A stretch of DNA of 64,000 nucleotides, taken from positions 55,299,401-55,363,400 of the forward strand of contig NC_133529.1 of NCBI RefSeq assembly GCF_048544455.1, in the 5' to 3' direction. The position numbers and the translations under genes were made by a program. The notes below the pieces were generated by a model that saw only the letters and a program-made list of their open reading frames with translations, was not told the DNA's origin and searched no databases. The stretch comes from Silene latifolia. Taxonomy: Eukaryota > Streptophyta > Magnoliopsida > Caryophyllales > Caryophyllaceae. Of this stretch, positions 48,587 to 59,723 are shown in pieces; within the stretch, counting starts at the first letter, position 1, and each line of letters opens with the position of its first letter.

Positions 48587-50438
48587 TGTAACACCCCCAT
48601 ACTCCAAGTGCCTTACCAGGACCACTCAGGTATGAAGACATTACCATCTCGGTTACCCGAGGCAATGATAATCAAATAAACAATGAAGAAACAACGTTTA
48701 AATATAAATACTTAGCGAAGAGTTACAATTCTCAAAACCAAACCAAATGTGTAATACATGTCCTCAAACTGACTGTTCGAACTAAAATGTAAATAACTAA
48801 TAAGCTACAGCGGAAGACTCCTATCATCATGTCGTGGCAATCCCGGCCTATCCCAAAGTACTCATCTCAATACCTCGCTCAATATCGCTCACCATCCCGA
48901 ATGGATCACCGCAGTTTACAAAACAACACCGGGTCGTACTAATCACACAATTCAATATATATTAACAATAAGATAAACAGACAGCTTAACTGTCACACAC
49001 ACACAATCACGCCAAATCCAATCATCTCAATCACCGATCGTCCTTTGGACCTAGCCCCCCGATGGGGGACCGCAGCCGTACCCACCAAATCCCCGCTCCA
49101 CATAGTGAGCGATAACCCTGTCCATTAATGTGCACATCCCTTCTGTGGCGGGTTCCACAGAAGGCGAAACTAGGGCGTGAAGCCACTCCCGCAAGTGACC
49201 CCACTCAGCCGAGGCCACGCCTCGCGAACCATAGACAACGATCACAACCACAATCACAATACAATTACAATATCAAACAACCAAACACAACACATCAACC
49301 AATATCCCATTATGGGACTAATACTGAGTAGGAAATCCTACCTGGTAAGCACACAATCAGACGGTCTCTACTGCTGAATCAAAAAGCTTCCTCTATGAAC
49401 CCTCCTTCTATCATACAACATATAAAGGCTACCAAATCACATACTACACATAAACCCCCAAATCTCTAAATTAGGGTTTAACCAAATCAAAGGAAAGACA
49501 ATAAAAAGGGTACATAGATCTTACCCTCGACGCAAGGAACTCAACGGTATAACCAACGACGAGAACTGACCTTCCAAACTCCGGGGATTGCTAATTATGC
49601 GATTAGGATGAAGAACTTGCTTGCTTTCTCTCTTAAACTGTAATTTAGGTTTTGCAAAAGTGATTTAGAATAATGACGATAAAGCTTATATACCTTAATC
49701 GCATAATTAACAAAACTCGAGAAAACTCCCCGTAAAACCGGACACTCGATCGAGTACCCGAGGTACTCGATCGAGTACCCCCTTACTCGATCGAGTACCC
49801 TAGCTACTCGATCGAGTACCCAACAGGTCAGAAACGTTTCTAAAACGCAACTCACCCTTACTCGACAGAGTAAGGCCTACTCGATAGAGTACCCCAAGAC
49901 TTATAAATACGGAGTATTACAGTCTTCCCTCCTTAAAAGGAACTTCCTCCCCGAAGTTCAAACCACTACTAGACAAAGGTACTCCCATAACATTCCCGAC
50001 TCAACAACCAAAACAAAATTCAACATAAAATGTGTTACTAACCCAACTCATCCCGATTAACCAAATCAAAGGAAAGACAATAAAAAGGGTACATAGATCT
50101 TACCCTCGACGCAAGGAACTCAACGGTATAACCAACGACGAGAACTGACCTTCCAAACTCCGGGGATTGCTAATTATGCGATTAGGATGAAGAACTTGCT
50201 TGCTTTCTCTCTTAAACAGTAATTTAGGTTTTGCAAAAGTGATTTAGAATAATGACGATAAAGCTTATATATCTTAATCGCATAATTAACAAAACCCGAG
50301 AAAACTCCCCGTAAAACCGGACACTCGATCGAGTACCCAACAGGTGAGAAACTTTTCTAAAACGCAATTCACCCTTACTCGACAGAGTAAGGCCTACTCG
50401 ATAGAGTACCCCAAGACTTATAAATACGGAGTATTACA
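48587..50438 (-). mobile_element. D1: internally deleted Ty3-type LTR element
   Basis: 1852-bp insertion in E4 gag with a perfect target duplication TCTGG (48582-48586, 50439-50443). Minus orientation: 3' LTR 48587-49921 (1335 bp, TGTAATACTCCG...GGTGTTACA), then 49922-50058 with a purine-rich AAGGAGGGAAGAC next to the LTR (polypurine tract), then a 5' LTR remnant 50059-50438 matching 49480-49921. One deletion thus joined the 5' LTR to the last ~137 nt of the internal region. No genes remain. Confidence 0.85.
49743..49890. repeat. CTCGATCGAGT array in D1 LTR
   Basis: Four tandem-like copies of CTCGATCGAGTACC plus two variants (CTCGACAGAGT, CTCGATAGAGT). The 5' LTR remnant has only one perfect copy (about 50322) plus the two variants. 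Confidence 0.85.
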
Positions 50439-50659
50439 TCTGGTTCGAAAGTACTCAAGTCTTTCTTTCGTGATTCTCTTTGCAGACAGAGTCTATGCCT
50501 GAACAGTCTCTCTGGCTCATAATCAGCTGAAACTAACTCAAACCTGTCTGACCTGGGCATACACAACACTGAAAGAAAATAAATAAGAACTGCCTTAAGG
50601 AATAAAAATTCCCTAAGACGGATAAAATAAACGAAACAAAGACAGATAGGGCAATTGCC

Positions 50660-50677
50660 TCCCCGGCAACGGCGCCA
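50660..50677 (-). other. E4 primer-binding site (tRNA-Asp type)
   Basis: TGGCGCCGTTGCCGGGGA on the minus strand, identical to E3, five bases from the LTR. Confidence 0.85.
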
Positions 50678-50682
50678 AAATT

Positions 50683-52177
50683 TGACAGGGCTGTCGTATA
50701 CCTATCAAAAATAACTAACTAAACTAACTATATAGCTAGGGAAGTCAGATCGATCTCCTCAGGGAGGCAAGATATTTGTAAGAGTCCGTCTATTTGGTCA
50801 CAAATGGGGGGTTTCTAATTTGATTTCTAAACTAAAAAGGTTTAAAGGAAGAGAAATAAAGAAAGAGTAGTTGAGGCAGAAAAATAGAATTAAACTATCA
50901 AATAGAGAAGGGACATGTCAGGATTTCGGTTCACTACGGTAGTCCAGTGACTCAACTACAAACAACTTAGATAAATTACTGCGAGACGGATATGGAAAGG
51001 TCCTTCCGGTCCACTTTCTATCCTAAATTACTACTAACTTAACTTCCGTCCTCGTCAGGGTAGTCTACTGTTCATTGCAGGTCTATTTAGTCCAATCTTT
51101 CGATCCAGGAATAAATTTAACCAGATTAAAAGGGTGACTCAGAAGCGTGCACTCAACTAAGTCGGTAAATACAGTTATATTGCTATGGGGACAGAATCTC
51201 ACAAATAATTCATCCGACTTATCTACTACATCGTCACATTTCTACCGTAGATCCCCTAATCCTAACATGAAACAGATTAGCTACTCATGCTATTAATATT
51301 GTCAAAACTAATAACGATGAACAAACTAATATTAAACATGATGAGACAATAATAAAATTTCATAAAAGGTAATTAGGGAAGAAGATTAAATGAAGCAAAA
51401 CAAACAATTAAGATGAATAAAAGAAAGATTAATATTAAAAAGGAGAAAGAGATTACAATCGCAAGAATCCGGCGTAAAGAACAAACAAATCCGAGCTAAA
51501 TAACCCCGAAAGTAGAAGTTACAGTGAAGGGAAAAGAGAAGCGCAGTCTTTTTTTGTGAAGATGAAAATGATAGATAAAACTTAGATAATGAAAATGAAT
51601 AATCGATCCTAATAACCTAGTTAACGTGCGTTTAAATAGAAAAACTACAAAGTCCACTAACTAAAACAAGTTCACGGGCTAATTAAAGCCCACGCCAGCC
51701 AAAACAACTCGATCGAGTAACCTGAAACCACTCGATCGAGCATTTCTCCAGATAATCTACTCGATCGAGTAGTTTTGTTACTCGATCGAGTAACCTCAAT
51801 TTCCAGCACTTCTTGATCGAGTATAAAACTACTCGATCGACCAACTCCAGCTATAGAAACCACTCGATCGAGTGATAAAACAGCTCGATCGAGTATTCTT
51901 CCTTCAAATCAGCTCAAACTCGTGACCGACTGCCTCGTAGGCCGTTCTTTCACGCATCCCAATGCAAGATCTCACTCTGAAAAATCCCGTCTCCTCAAAA
52001 TGCATGCAAAACGGAAAAAAATGGTACGATTCCACTACTTTCGCGTTCATTTCTACAAAACGGACAAAACGAACCAAAGTAGCCAATTCGGGGGCAAAAT
52101 GCAATATAAATAGTACGAAAGTACATAGAAATACGTGCTAAAATAGGCTAAAAAGACTATACAAAATGCACGTATCA
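50683..52177 (-). repeat. E4 5' LTR
   Basis: 1495 bp. TATA-like box at 51630-51639; palindrome array at about 51705-51897. Outer end confirmed by the ATAAT target duplication. Confidence 0.93.
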
Positions 52178-52265
52178 ATAATTAAAATGCAAGTTAGGGA
52201 GTTAGAATATTTACAAGTGGTGGTTTAGGGAGGACTCCACCAAACTCTCATCCAATAATGAGGTG
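52178..52265 (-). other. E3 spacer just after gag-protease
   Basis: Continues 41126 after E4. It matches the sequence directly downstream of the pol stop in E1 (5680-5762) and E2 (20380-20469), including GGTGGTTTAGG and GACTCCACCAAACTCTC. Confidence 0.85.
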
Positions 52266-55066
52266 TCAAGGGGGCATGTTCAAGGTGTTGTTGATGTTAC
52301 TCAACACCTTGAAGAAGTAGTCGAAAGCTTGTTCATTGTCATGATAAAGATCTTCAATAGACCTTTGCACTTGTTGTTCTTCATGGTGGTCTTGGGTCAT
52401 AGCATTACCGATATAGGGATTGAATATCCCTTCAAACTCACCATCCCAAAGACCGCATACTTCGTCTACTTGGTCACTAAAACTGTCATGAGTTGATGAA
52501 GACAACTCTCCTTCTTTCTTATCTTGGCCAATGAGGCCTTCTTCTTTACTTGTCATGGGTGAACTTTTCAAGCTCTCTTTGTTGCAATTTCCTTGCTCTT
52601 TTGATGGAGCATCCTCCACTTTATTCTTCTATTGAAATGCCAACTTCTTCCTATCATCTTGCCGGCTATGGTGATCAACCATAAAACATGGCTCATGTAA
52701 TCGTGGACCTCTTATTGTCTTGTCAAGATTGAAAGTGATGGTTTCATCTCCCACTTCAAGGGTGAGCTCTCCATGTTTTACATCGATCACCGCTCCAGCG
52801 GTGTGTAAGAAAGGTCTTCCTAAAATAATAGGAATGTTGGAGTCTTCTTCCATGTCAACAATAACAAAATCCACCGGGATAAAGAACTTGCCAATTCTTA
52901 CCGGCACATCTTCCCATACCCCTAAAGGTATCTTTGTTGATCTATCCGCCATTTGAAGTGTGATATTAGTGCACTTGAGTTCTCCCATTCCTAGCCTCTT
53001 GCTTACCGAATATGGCATGACACTAACACTTGCCCCAAGGTCACATAAAGCTTTGTTGATCGTTGTGTCGCCAATGGTACATGGAATGGAGAAACTTCCT
53101 GGATCCTTTAGTTTTGGAGGTGAACTTCCTTGTAGGATGGGACTACTCACTTTAGTGAAAGCAATAGTCTCAAGCTTCCGGATGGAGTTCTTCTTCGTAA
53201 GAATATCTTTCATATACTTTGCATAGGCCGGAACATGATTGATTAATTCCGTAAACGGAATTGAGACTTCCAAATTCTTCACAATCTCCATGAATTTTCC
53301 AAGTTGGTCATCAAACTTAGGCTTAGGTTGACGACTTGGAAAAGGAAGTCTAATCACAATAGGCTCCTTCTCTTTGGCCTTCTCTTCATCCTCCTTTGAA
53401 ACTTTTTGAATGGTGGATTCTTCTTCCCTACAGTTTTCAACAACTCTTTCCTTGTCACTAGCATTTACAACATCTTCATCAACGGGCCTCTTCGGCCCTT
53501 CATAGCTTGTACCACTCCTCAAATGGATAGCACTCACCGATTCTTGTCTTGGGGGATTACCTTGAGGTGGTAATTGCCCCTTTTGTCTTTGTGAACTTGA
53601 AGATTCTAATTGAGACATTTGGGTCTCCAACATCTTTGTGTGAGCTAGTATGTTGTTAATGGTGATGTCTTTTTCTTGGCTATCCTTTTGCATTCGAGTG
53701 AAAAACTCTTGTTGGTTCTTTTGCATTTGGAGGACCGCTTTTTGAACATCAAAACCTTGGTCATTTGATTGAGTGTATGGAGTTTGATTTTGGTAACCTT
53801 GGTTTTGGTTGTAAAAGGGTCTTTGATTTTGGTTTCTCATTAGAGGTGGGGTGTATGTTGGTTGAGGGTTTTGAACATTTTTGCTTTTGTATGAGAGGTT
53901 GGGATGGAATTTGGTGTTTTCATTGTAATAGTTGGAATAAGGGGAACCACTCTTGAAATGCTTGGAAAGCATTCACTTGTTCCCCTACATTCACTTTGGT
54001 CATGTCCCAAAGTTCTACAACTCTCACATATTCCGCTTGGAATTGATGAAGATGCCACCATGGCATTAACATGTTGCTTAGGTGATTTGGAGGCTTCTTC
54101 ATATTTAGCCATAGCCTTCGCAAACTTCAAATTAATGGTATCAATATGAGCACTAAGTTGGGCACCCAATTGAGTAATACAGTCCACTTCATGCTTTCCT
54201 CCTCTAGTAGCCTTTCGAGGTCTACTATATTGTGAGTTATGGACCGCCATTTCCTCAATCTTGTTCCATGTTTGATTATCGTCAACTTCGGTAAACATAC
54301 CATTTGATCACATGTTGAGAATGTTTCGGGAGTCTTCATAAAGACCATTCCAAAATTGTTGTACCAAGAACCACTCGCTAAGTTCATGATGAGGACATGA
54401 GCGACAAGTTCCTTTGAATCGCTCCCAAGCTTCATACAATGATTCTTCGTCCCTTTGTTTGAACCCCGTGATTTGGGCTCTTAGCATGTTAGTCTTTTCC
54501 GGAGGGTAGAACATTTTGTAGAAAGCAAGTGCCAATTTCTTCCAAGATTCAATACCAAGAGTAGCCTTATCAAGGCTCTTTAACCATTATTTCGCGGTAC
54601 CAATCAAAGAAAAAGGAAATAAGACCCATCGAATTTGGTCTTGAGTCACTCCGGTTTGTGAAATCGCTTCACAATAGTCACGAAAAGTCTCCATATGAGA
54701 ATGAGGGTCTTCACTAGGCATCCCCCCAAATTGGCTTCTTTCGACTAATTGGATAAATGCGGATTTTGCAATGAAATTACCGGTCAAATGTTGTGGTGTG
54801 GGAGTACCATTTGGTAGGTTCTCCTCGGTTGGTACGGAATGTGATGAAAATTTAGGCATTGTGGGTTGATTTTGTGGTGGGTTATGTGTTGGGTTATCTT
54901 CTCCTTCTCTTGCAAAAGGGTTGATGAACTCAATATTGTTTGGTTGAATGTCCACAAGCTCACCAATACCTCTCAAAGTATTTCTAGCAAGTCTTCTATT
55001 GGTTGTCAAAGTTCTTTCAATTTCGTGATCAATGGGTAACAAGTTACCTTGTGATCTTCTAGACAT
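52266..55066 (-). pseudogene. gag-pro: E3 gag-protease, damaged; no RT/integrase follows
   Basis: ATG at 55066 (MSRRSQGNLLP) right after the shared leader. Gag domain: FIQLVERSQFGGMPSEDPHSH, VLFPFSLIGTAK, YEAWERFKGTCRSCPHHELS. Zinc knuckle CESCRTLGHDQSEC at about 53986-54030. Low-complexity N/Q/Y-rich linker, then an aspartic protease with DLGASVSVMP (about 53025-53054) and ILGRPFL (about 52806-52828). After a TAG at 52629-52631 the same frame stays open ~120 aa (acidic, ending LSNINNTLNMPP). Other lesions: TAA 54587-54589, TGA 54308-54310, and two frameshifts between about 54000 and 53950. Pol is absent. Confidence 0.87.
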
Positions 55067-55183
55067 GCAAAATATCAAACAACTTGAAAACAATTAGAAC
55101 AAACCTTGAGGATTTTTACTTCCCCAAGGCAAAGAAAGACACAGCTAAGAACAATCAAAGAAAATCAAATCAAGTTAACACCG

Positions 55184-55201
55184 TCCCCGGCAACGGCGCC
55201 A
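55184..55201 (-). other. E3 primer-binding site (tRNA-Asp type)
   Basis: TGGCGCCGTTGCCGGGGA on the minus strand, four bases from the LTR. Leader 55067-55183 is homologous to those of E1 and E2. Confidence 0.85.
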
Positions 55202-55205
55202 TTTT

Positions 55206-56914
55206 TGGTTCGTCGGTTTTGTTACTCGTCATCAAAAGTTACGTAGCCAAAACAATATTTATAACTTCACAAACTACTCTACTATTAGTAAAGAAGTAAG
55301 TAAAGGTCGGATCCCAAGGGACAGGTATTGATGTAGGATTTTCGATTGCAAATGGTCGTGTCTAAGGGTGTCACAATTTGGGTTGAGGTAGGAGATCAAC
55401 TAAGCTAGAAAGCAATGTAAATAAAACAAGTAAGATGATTAAAATGAGATGTAAACAATTGACTAAAAGCACTAGAGTATCATGGGTTCATAGGGGATTC
55501 ATGGGATTTGATCATACAAACATATTTTCTACTAGATGAAAGCAATTATTGTTGTCATGGGATCGAGTTAGTGGATATCTTACAATCCCTAGGAAGGTTT
55601 GGGTCCCGGAGCCGAATCGATTAGATTGTACAACACCTACAAGTCGACTTAATACTCCCTATCCAACTATATGCATGGTCTAATAAGACTCGAGTTGGTT
55701 TATGTCTTACAAGTCTCATTGAAAAGGTAAGTGATGGGTAAAAAATGTAAGGATTCATAGGCTCGCATTTCATCAAACATAACATGTGCATAAGTTGAAA
55801 TCACAACAAGCAAGTAAATTAATTATGAAAATATATTAGATTAAGCATGAATTATCCCCCATGTTGGTTTCCCCTAATTCCCCATTAACCCTAGTTAAGA
55901 GACTACTCACTCATTATCAAATTTAACATGCTAACAAGGTTGTCAATCACATTAACAAAGCAGAACATGATGGATGAATGGAAATGATTAACAATAATTA
56001 AAAAGGGTTTAAGAGAATTATACCTAATGATGATTCCAAAATAATAAGCAAAGAATAATAGAAGTACTTGATGATTGATGGAAGGTTGTCAATCTCCTAA
56101 TAATACCCAAATAATCTTCAATTACCAAAAATAAAGGATGAACAATAGAGAAATTAAGGAAATAAGATTTGTATTAATGCTTAATTAAGAGTTGATTACA
56201 AGATTAAGATGAGATTAGAACATAAAAAGAGCATAAGAAGGATATGTTAATCTAATTAGTACAATGGGGTATTTATACTAAGGATTAGGTACATAAATTA
56301 GGGTTACTATGGGCTTAAATGACGATTAAGACCCTTAAGAAAAGTTGAAGAAGTGCTCCTCTCGAAGGAGATGCTCATCTCCGCTTCGCTAGTCTTCATA
56401 GAATATGCTCATCCCGAGCGGGCTGAGGGAGAGACGGGCTGCACTGGAAAGGAATCCGAGCGGCTAGGTGAGGGCGACGCTCGGATTGAGAGGGGTCAGG
56501 ACGAGTGGATTGGCCAGAGGATGCTCGGATTGTAGCAGGCCAAGACGCTCGTCCCGTGCACTGGGACGCCCGGACTGTAAGCTAGTGAGCTTCTTCTTCT
56601 TTTCTTTCTCTAACAATCCTTAAGGATTTTGTTGGAGATGCAAGGATCTTCCCATCATTGCCCATTTACTTCATTATTTACATAGGCCTTCTAGTCTTGT
56701 CTTTACTTCGATGCTTGGTCATTAGATTCGATCAATTTAGCTCCATTTTGCCATGAAAATGCAAGGTTCTTACTCCTTTCCTACCAAGGGAACAAAACCT
56801 CAAAGAATATGGAAAACGAAAGACTAAAGATAGTAAATGACCCAATTATGTACTAAAAAGCATAGGAACGAGGCTAATTCGGGGACTAAATATGCTCTAA
56901 AATGAGTCACATCA
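55206..56914 (-). repeat. E3 5' LTR (1709 bp)
   Basis: Full copy of the LTR truncated at 26205. TATA-like box at 56269-56278; CpG motif array at about 56415-56580. Outer end TGATGTGACTC at 56914. Confidence 0.88.
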
Positions 56915-58318
56915 ACCATTTACTAAAATAACTGCAGAAGACAAAGGCTAATCTTTCAGTCTGGCAATTAGTTGCGAGTTCATTTCCCCATCGTCAAGGC
57001 TTACTGCAAGCATTCGCCAAACTGAACGTAGCGCACAATTCTATGCCTGACGACGTAGTCAACCTAGTCTTACAAGACTCAGTTAAGCTAAGTAACCCAG
57101 TTACTTTTTCAGATGAGGATTTGCCTCCCTTCGGCGCCACTCATAACCTCGCTCTATAAATTACAGTCACATGCTTAAAGAAAAACGTACCAATGACTTT
57201 GGTGGATGATGGCTCCGCAGTCAACGTCATACCATTGAAGACCGCATACAAGTTGGGCATGAAAGAATCAGATTGGACTCCTACCAACCAAGGTGTTTGA
57301 GCATACGATGGAACACGACGTAAAGTAGTAGGGCTAATCAACCTCCTAATAGCCAGAGGGCCAATTGAGCGAAAGGTTAATTTCCAAATAGTAGACATCG
57401 AAGCATCCTTTAATATATTTCTGGGAAGGCCTTGGATTCACACTTCCAAAGCGGTAACATCCACCTTGCACCAGAAAATCAAAATTCCTCTAGACGGCAA
57501 AATAGTGACGATCACTTCGTCACCTATCAAGGCTGTGATAGAGAAAATGTCAAGCAATCAAGTAGTCACAGACCCAGTACATGAGGTTGGGGGTTTTCAG
57601 AGCATAAATCTTGTAGAGAGCGAACTGGCGCCTCAATACTTCAACCCATACTCCAAATTGGTGGTCAACCACATACTCAAGTCCCAGGGATACTTCCCAG
57701 GAATTCCATTAAATCCCACCAAGAAGAATACCTTTGCACCTTACAAAGAAGGAAAGTCTCAAAGGATACCATTAGGATTGGGATACAAACCCACGAAGGC
57801 AAAAGCCTTAGAAATGCTCACTCAGTTTCAAAACCGTAAAAACAAAGGAATCGAAATGTTATCCTATCACCCTACCCTAAACGGATACTTCGTCAGGGAG
57901 GGGAGTCAGGAATACTTTCATGGGTTTCCCGAACCTTGGCATTATAAGGGAATACAACTAGCTTGAATCGAGGTCTTCCACTATTGCTATTTCATCCCTT
58001 CAGAAACGGTTCCTACCGTTAAAACTCGTCAAAAACCTTGTTTAGACGAACAAGCTGTTAGCCTTCTATTTGGAGAAGACCGATTCGTCAGGGCAGCACA
58101 TGATGATCTCATTACCATGATACTTCAAGATGACCATTTCAACCCGACAACACTAATTACCGACACCAGCTCGAATCATCAGAAAGGATGGAGAAGGTCG
58201 ATCAAGTGGACTAACAACCAAGGAAAACTCTTCAAGGTCATTGCTGGAGAAGGATAGATGTTCAAAGGAGCACCTGAAGACAACGAATTCGAGTCAGAGT
58301 CGAAGTCGGAGTCGGAAA
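56915..58318 (+). pseudogene. T1: Tat/Ogre-type gag-protease fragment
   Basis: One plus-strand frame covers the segment, with stops at 56929, 57157, 57298, 57964 and 58255. Pieces typical of Tat/Ogre polyproteins: KTKANLSVWQLVASS with HRQGLLQAF, an aspartic protease MTLVDDGSAVNVIPL (about 57192-57236), FLGRPWIHTSKAV, then a G-rich LGLGYKPTKAKAL stretch. The left side was cut by E3 and the right by C2. It is the oldest-looking coding remnant here. Confidence 0.72.
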
Positions 58319-59654
58319 TGTTGGAGTATGTTTCCTCAACAATAGTGCGATCACATGATTTAAAATCATAATTAAATCTCATAATAAGAATACATAAGGG
58401 ATGATTCATTATATAGTCAACTGATCAAACATTAATCAGTAATGATTGGATAACTAGAGTTTGACATTACTGTCGTTTGACGGTGGTGATCAGTTGATCC
58501 CTTAAGGTCACACCTATAGGACGATTCTCAAACTGAAAAGTTAATTAATCGTATATTGATACGGATTAATTAAATCCTTAAATTGAACAAATTTATAAGA
58601 GAGAGTTATATATCTTATTGTAATGTGATTAAATAAGATTCAATTTAGTAATTAATATGTTACATTACTAAAATTGATTAATGTTCGTGAAACTTTTGAG
58701 ATAAGAGTAATTAGTTAGTTATAATTACAAAATGTTGTAGATTATATTAACTAGGCTTAATGTGACCCATTTTATATACATGTAATTATGAATTACTTGT
58801 TAATTTGTTAAATGTAATTTATATAAATATATAATGATATTTAATTTGTTAAATATGCATTATTATGCCTTATGACATATTACTTGTCATATGTCACACA
58901 AATTACAAATGACAAATTACAAAAGATAAAATGGAGTCCATTTTACATATGGGTGCCGGTTTTAAGTAGGTTGTTTATGGTTTATTATTTTTTAATTGAG
59001 AAAAACCATCATGACTACCCTAAACTAGACCTACACCTAGCCTCTCTTGTGAAGACAAAAAGTAAATTGAGAAGAGCAATTTTGGCACCCAAGGAGAGCA
59101 ATAACCGGCACCTCCCCTCCCCCCTCTCTTCCCATTTGATGTGGTTGTTTCTCATTTTTCATTATAGAGAAAAAAACCGCTTATGCTCTTCCTCTCCCTA
59201 TAATCTCACATAAATAGTTTTTATGCATCATTTTGTTAATAGATCTAATATAGAATATTACTAAATGTGTAGTAATTTTATTAGATTAAAATTTAAGGTA
59301 ACTAATACTGTAGTAATTTTATTAGATTAAAATTTAAGGTAACTAATATTATTATCTAGTTAGTAATAATATTAGTTTTGTGGGATAGTCTTGGGTGGAA
59401 CTTAGAGGAGTGTTCCTATACTTGGAACTTTGGATTGTGGAGGATCATCCAAAATATGTTCTAGCTCAAGATCAAGTATAGAAAGGAGTCTTACACTTGT
59501 GCCCAAATTTCGGTCAACATGCATGTAAGTAGAAATCAATTTTTCTCCTTATTTGTTTATTTTATCATGCATGCAACTAGATCCACGTAAATATAAATTA
59601 TAAGTAATTTATAAAATGATTAGATGAGTCTAATATAGGTATATGAATCTAACA
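58319..59654 (+). repeat. C2 5' LTR
   Basis: 1336 bp, TGTTGGAGTATG...GAATCTAACA. Alignable with the C1 LTR at the start (for example TTGACATTACTGTCGT) and end. The second LTR is outside the window, so the boundary rests on this similarity and the primer region. Confidence 0.75.
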
Positions 59655-59670
59655 ATTGGCATCAAGAGAT
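59655..59670 (+). other. C2 primer-binding region
   Basis: ATTGGCATCAAGAGAT, a variant of the methionine-tRNA-type site. Confidence 0.6.
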
Positions 59671-59723
59671 TTGGTGTTGCGTGCATAATCGGTTTGGTTT
59701 TTCCGAGTTAAATGTAACTTAAT

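Larger units (their letters stand above)
47306..50560 (-). pseudogene. gag: E4 gag, split by D1 and with three stops
   Basis: ATG at 50560 (MPRSDRFELVSADYE). The frame is interrupted at 50443 by D1 and resumes at 48586. Typical plant gypsy gag follows: NLVERNLFRGVAGEDPRKH, VLFPFSLTDSAREWL, ETFYEAWRRFKRLV. A CCHC-like knuckle CERCGSNDGHTAVGC (47666-47711; CX2CX5HX4C, one residue longer than standard) follows. Stops at 47753-47755, 47633-47635 and 47519-47521 lie in frame. The C-terminus (LTKQWQLSDQQKDASIKAL) ends at 47306-47308 with no protease following. Confidence 0.85.
41127..52177 (-). mobile_element. E4: second Athila-like family, gag + ORF3, no protease/pol
   Basis: 11,051 bp bounded by a perfect target duplication ATAAT (41122-41126 and 52178-52182), inserted in the E3 pre-ORF3 spacer. 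LTRs of 1494 and 1495 bp, in element orientation TGATACGTGC...CCCTGTCA. Content from right to left: primer site, gag (split by D1), spacer with a palindromic motif array, ORF3, 3' untranslated region, polypurine tract. No protease, RT, RNase H or integrase is visible in any frame. Confidence 0.93.
26205..56914 (-). mobile_element. E3: Athila-like element, gag-protease + ORF3, no pol; split by C1 and E4
   Basis: 3' LTR fragment 26205-27687 matches 55428-56914 of the 5' LTR. Removing C1 (30685-39505) and E4 (41127-52177) leaves polypurine tract, 3' untranslated region, ORF3, spacer with array, gag-protease, leader, primer site and 5' LTR. The sequence just left of the gag-protease stop matches the post-pol spacer of E1/E2, so RT, RNase H and integrase are cleanly missing. 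The right flank is inside the Tat-like fragment T1 (ACCAT at 56915-56919 is the candidate target duplication). Confidence 0.88.

Noticed and set aside
57141..57398. Minus-strand 85-aa frame in T1
   Set aside because: It is the complement of the Tat-type protease coding frame on the plus strand.
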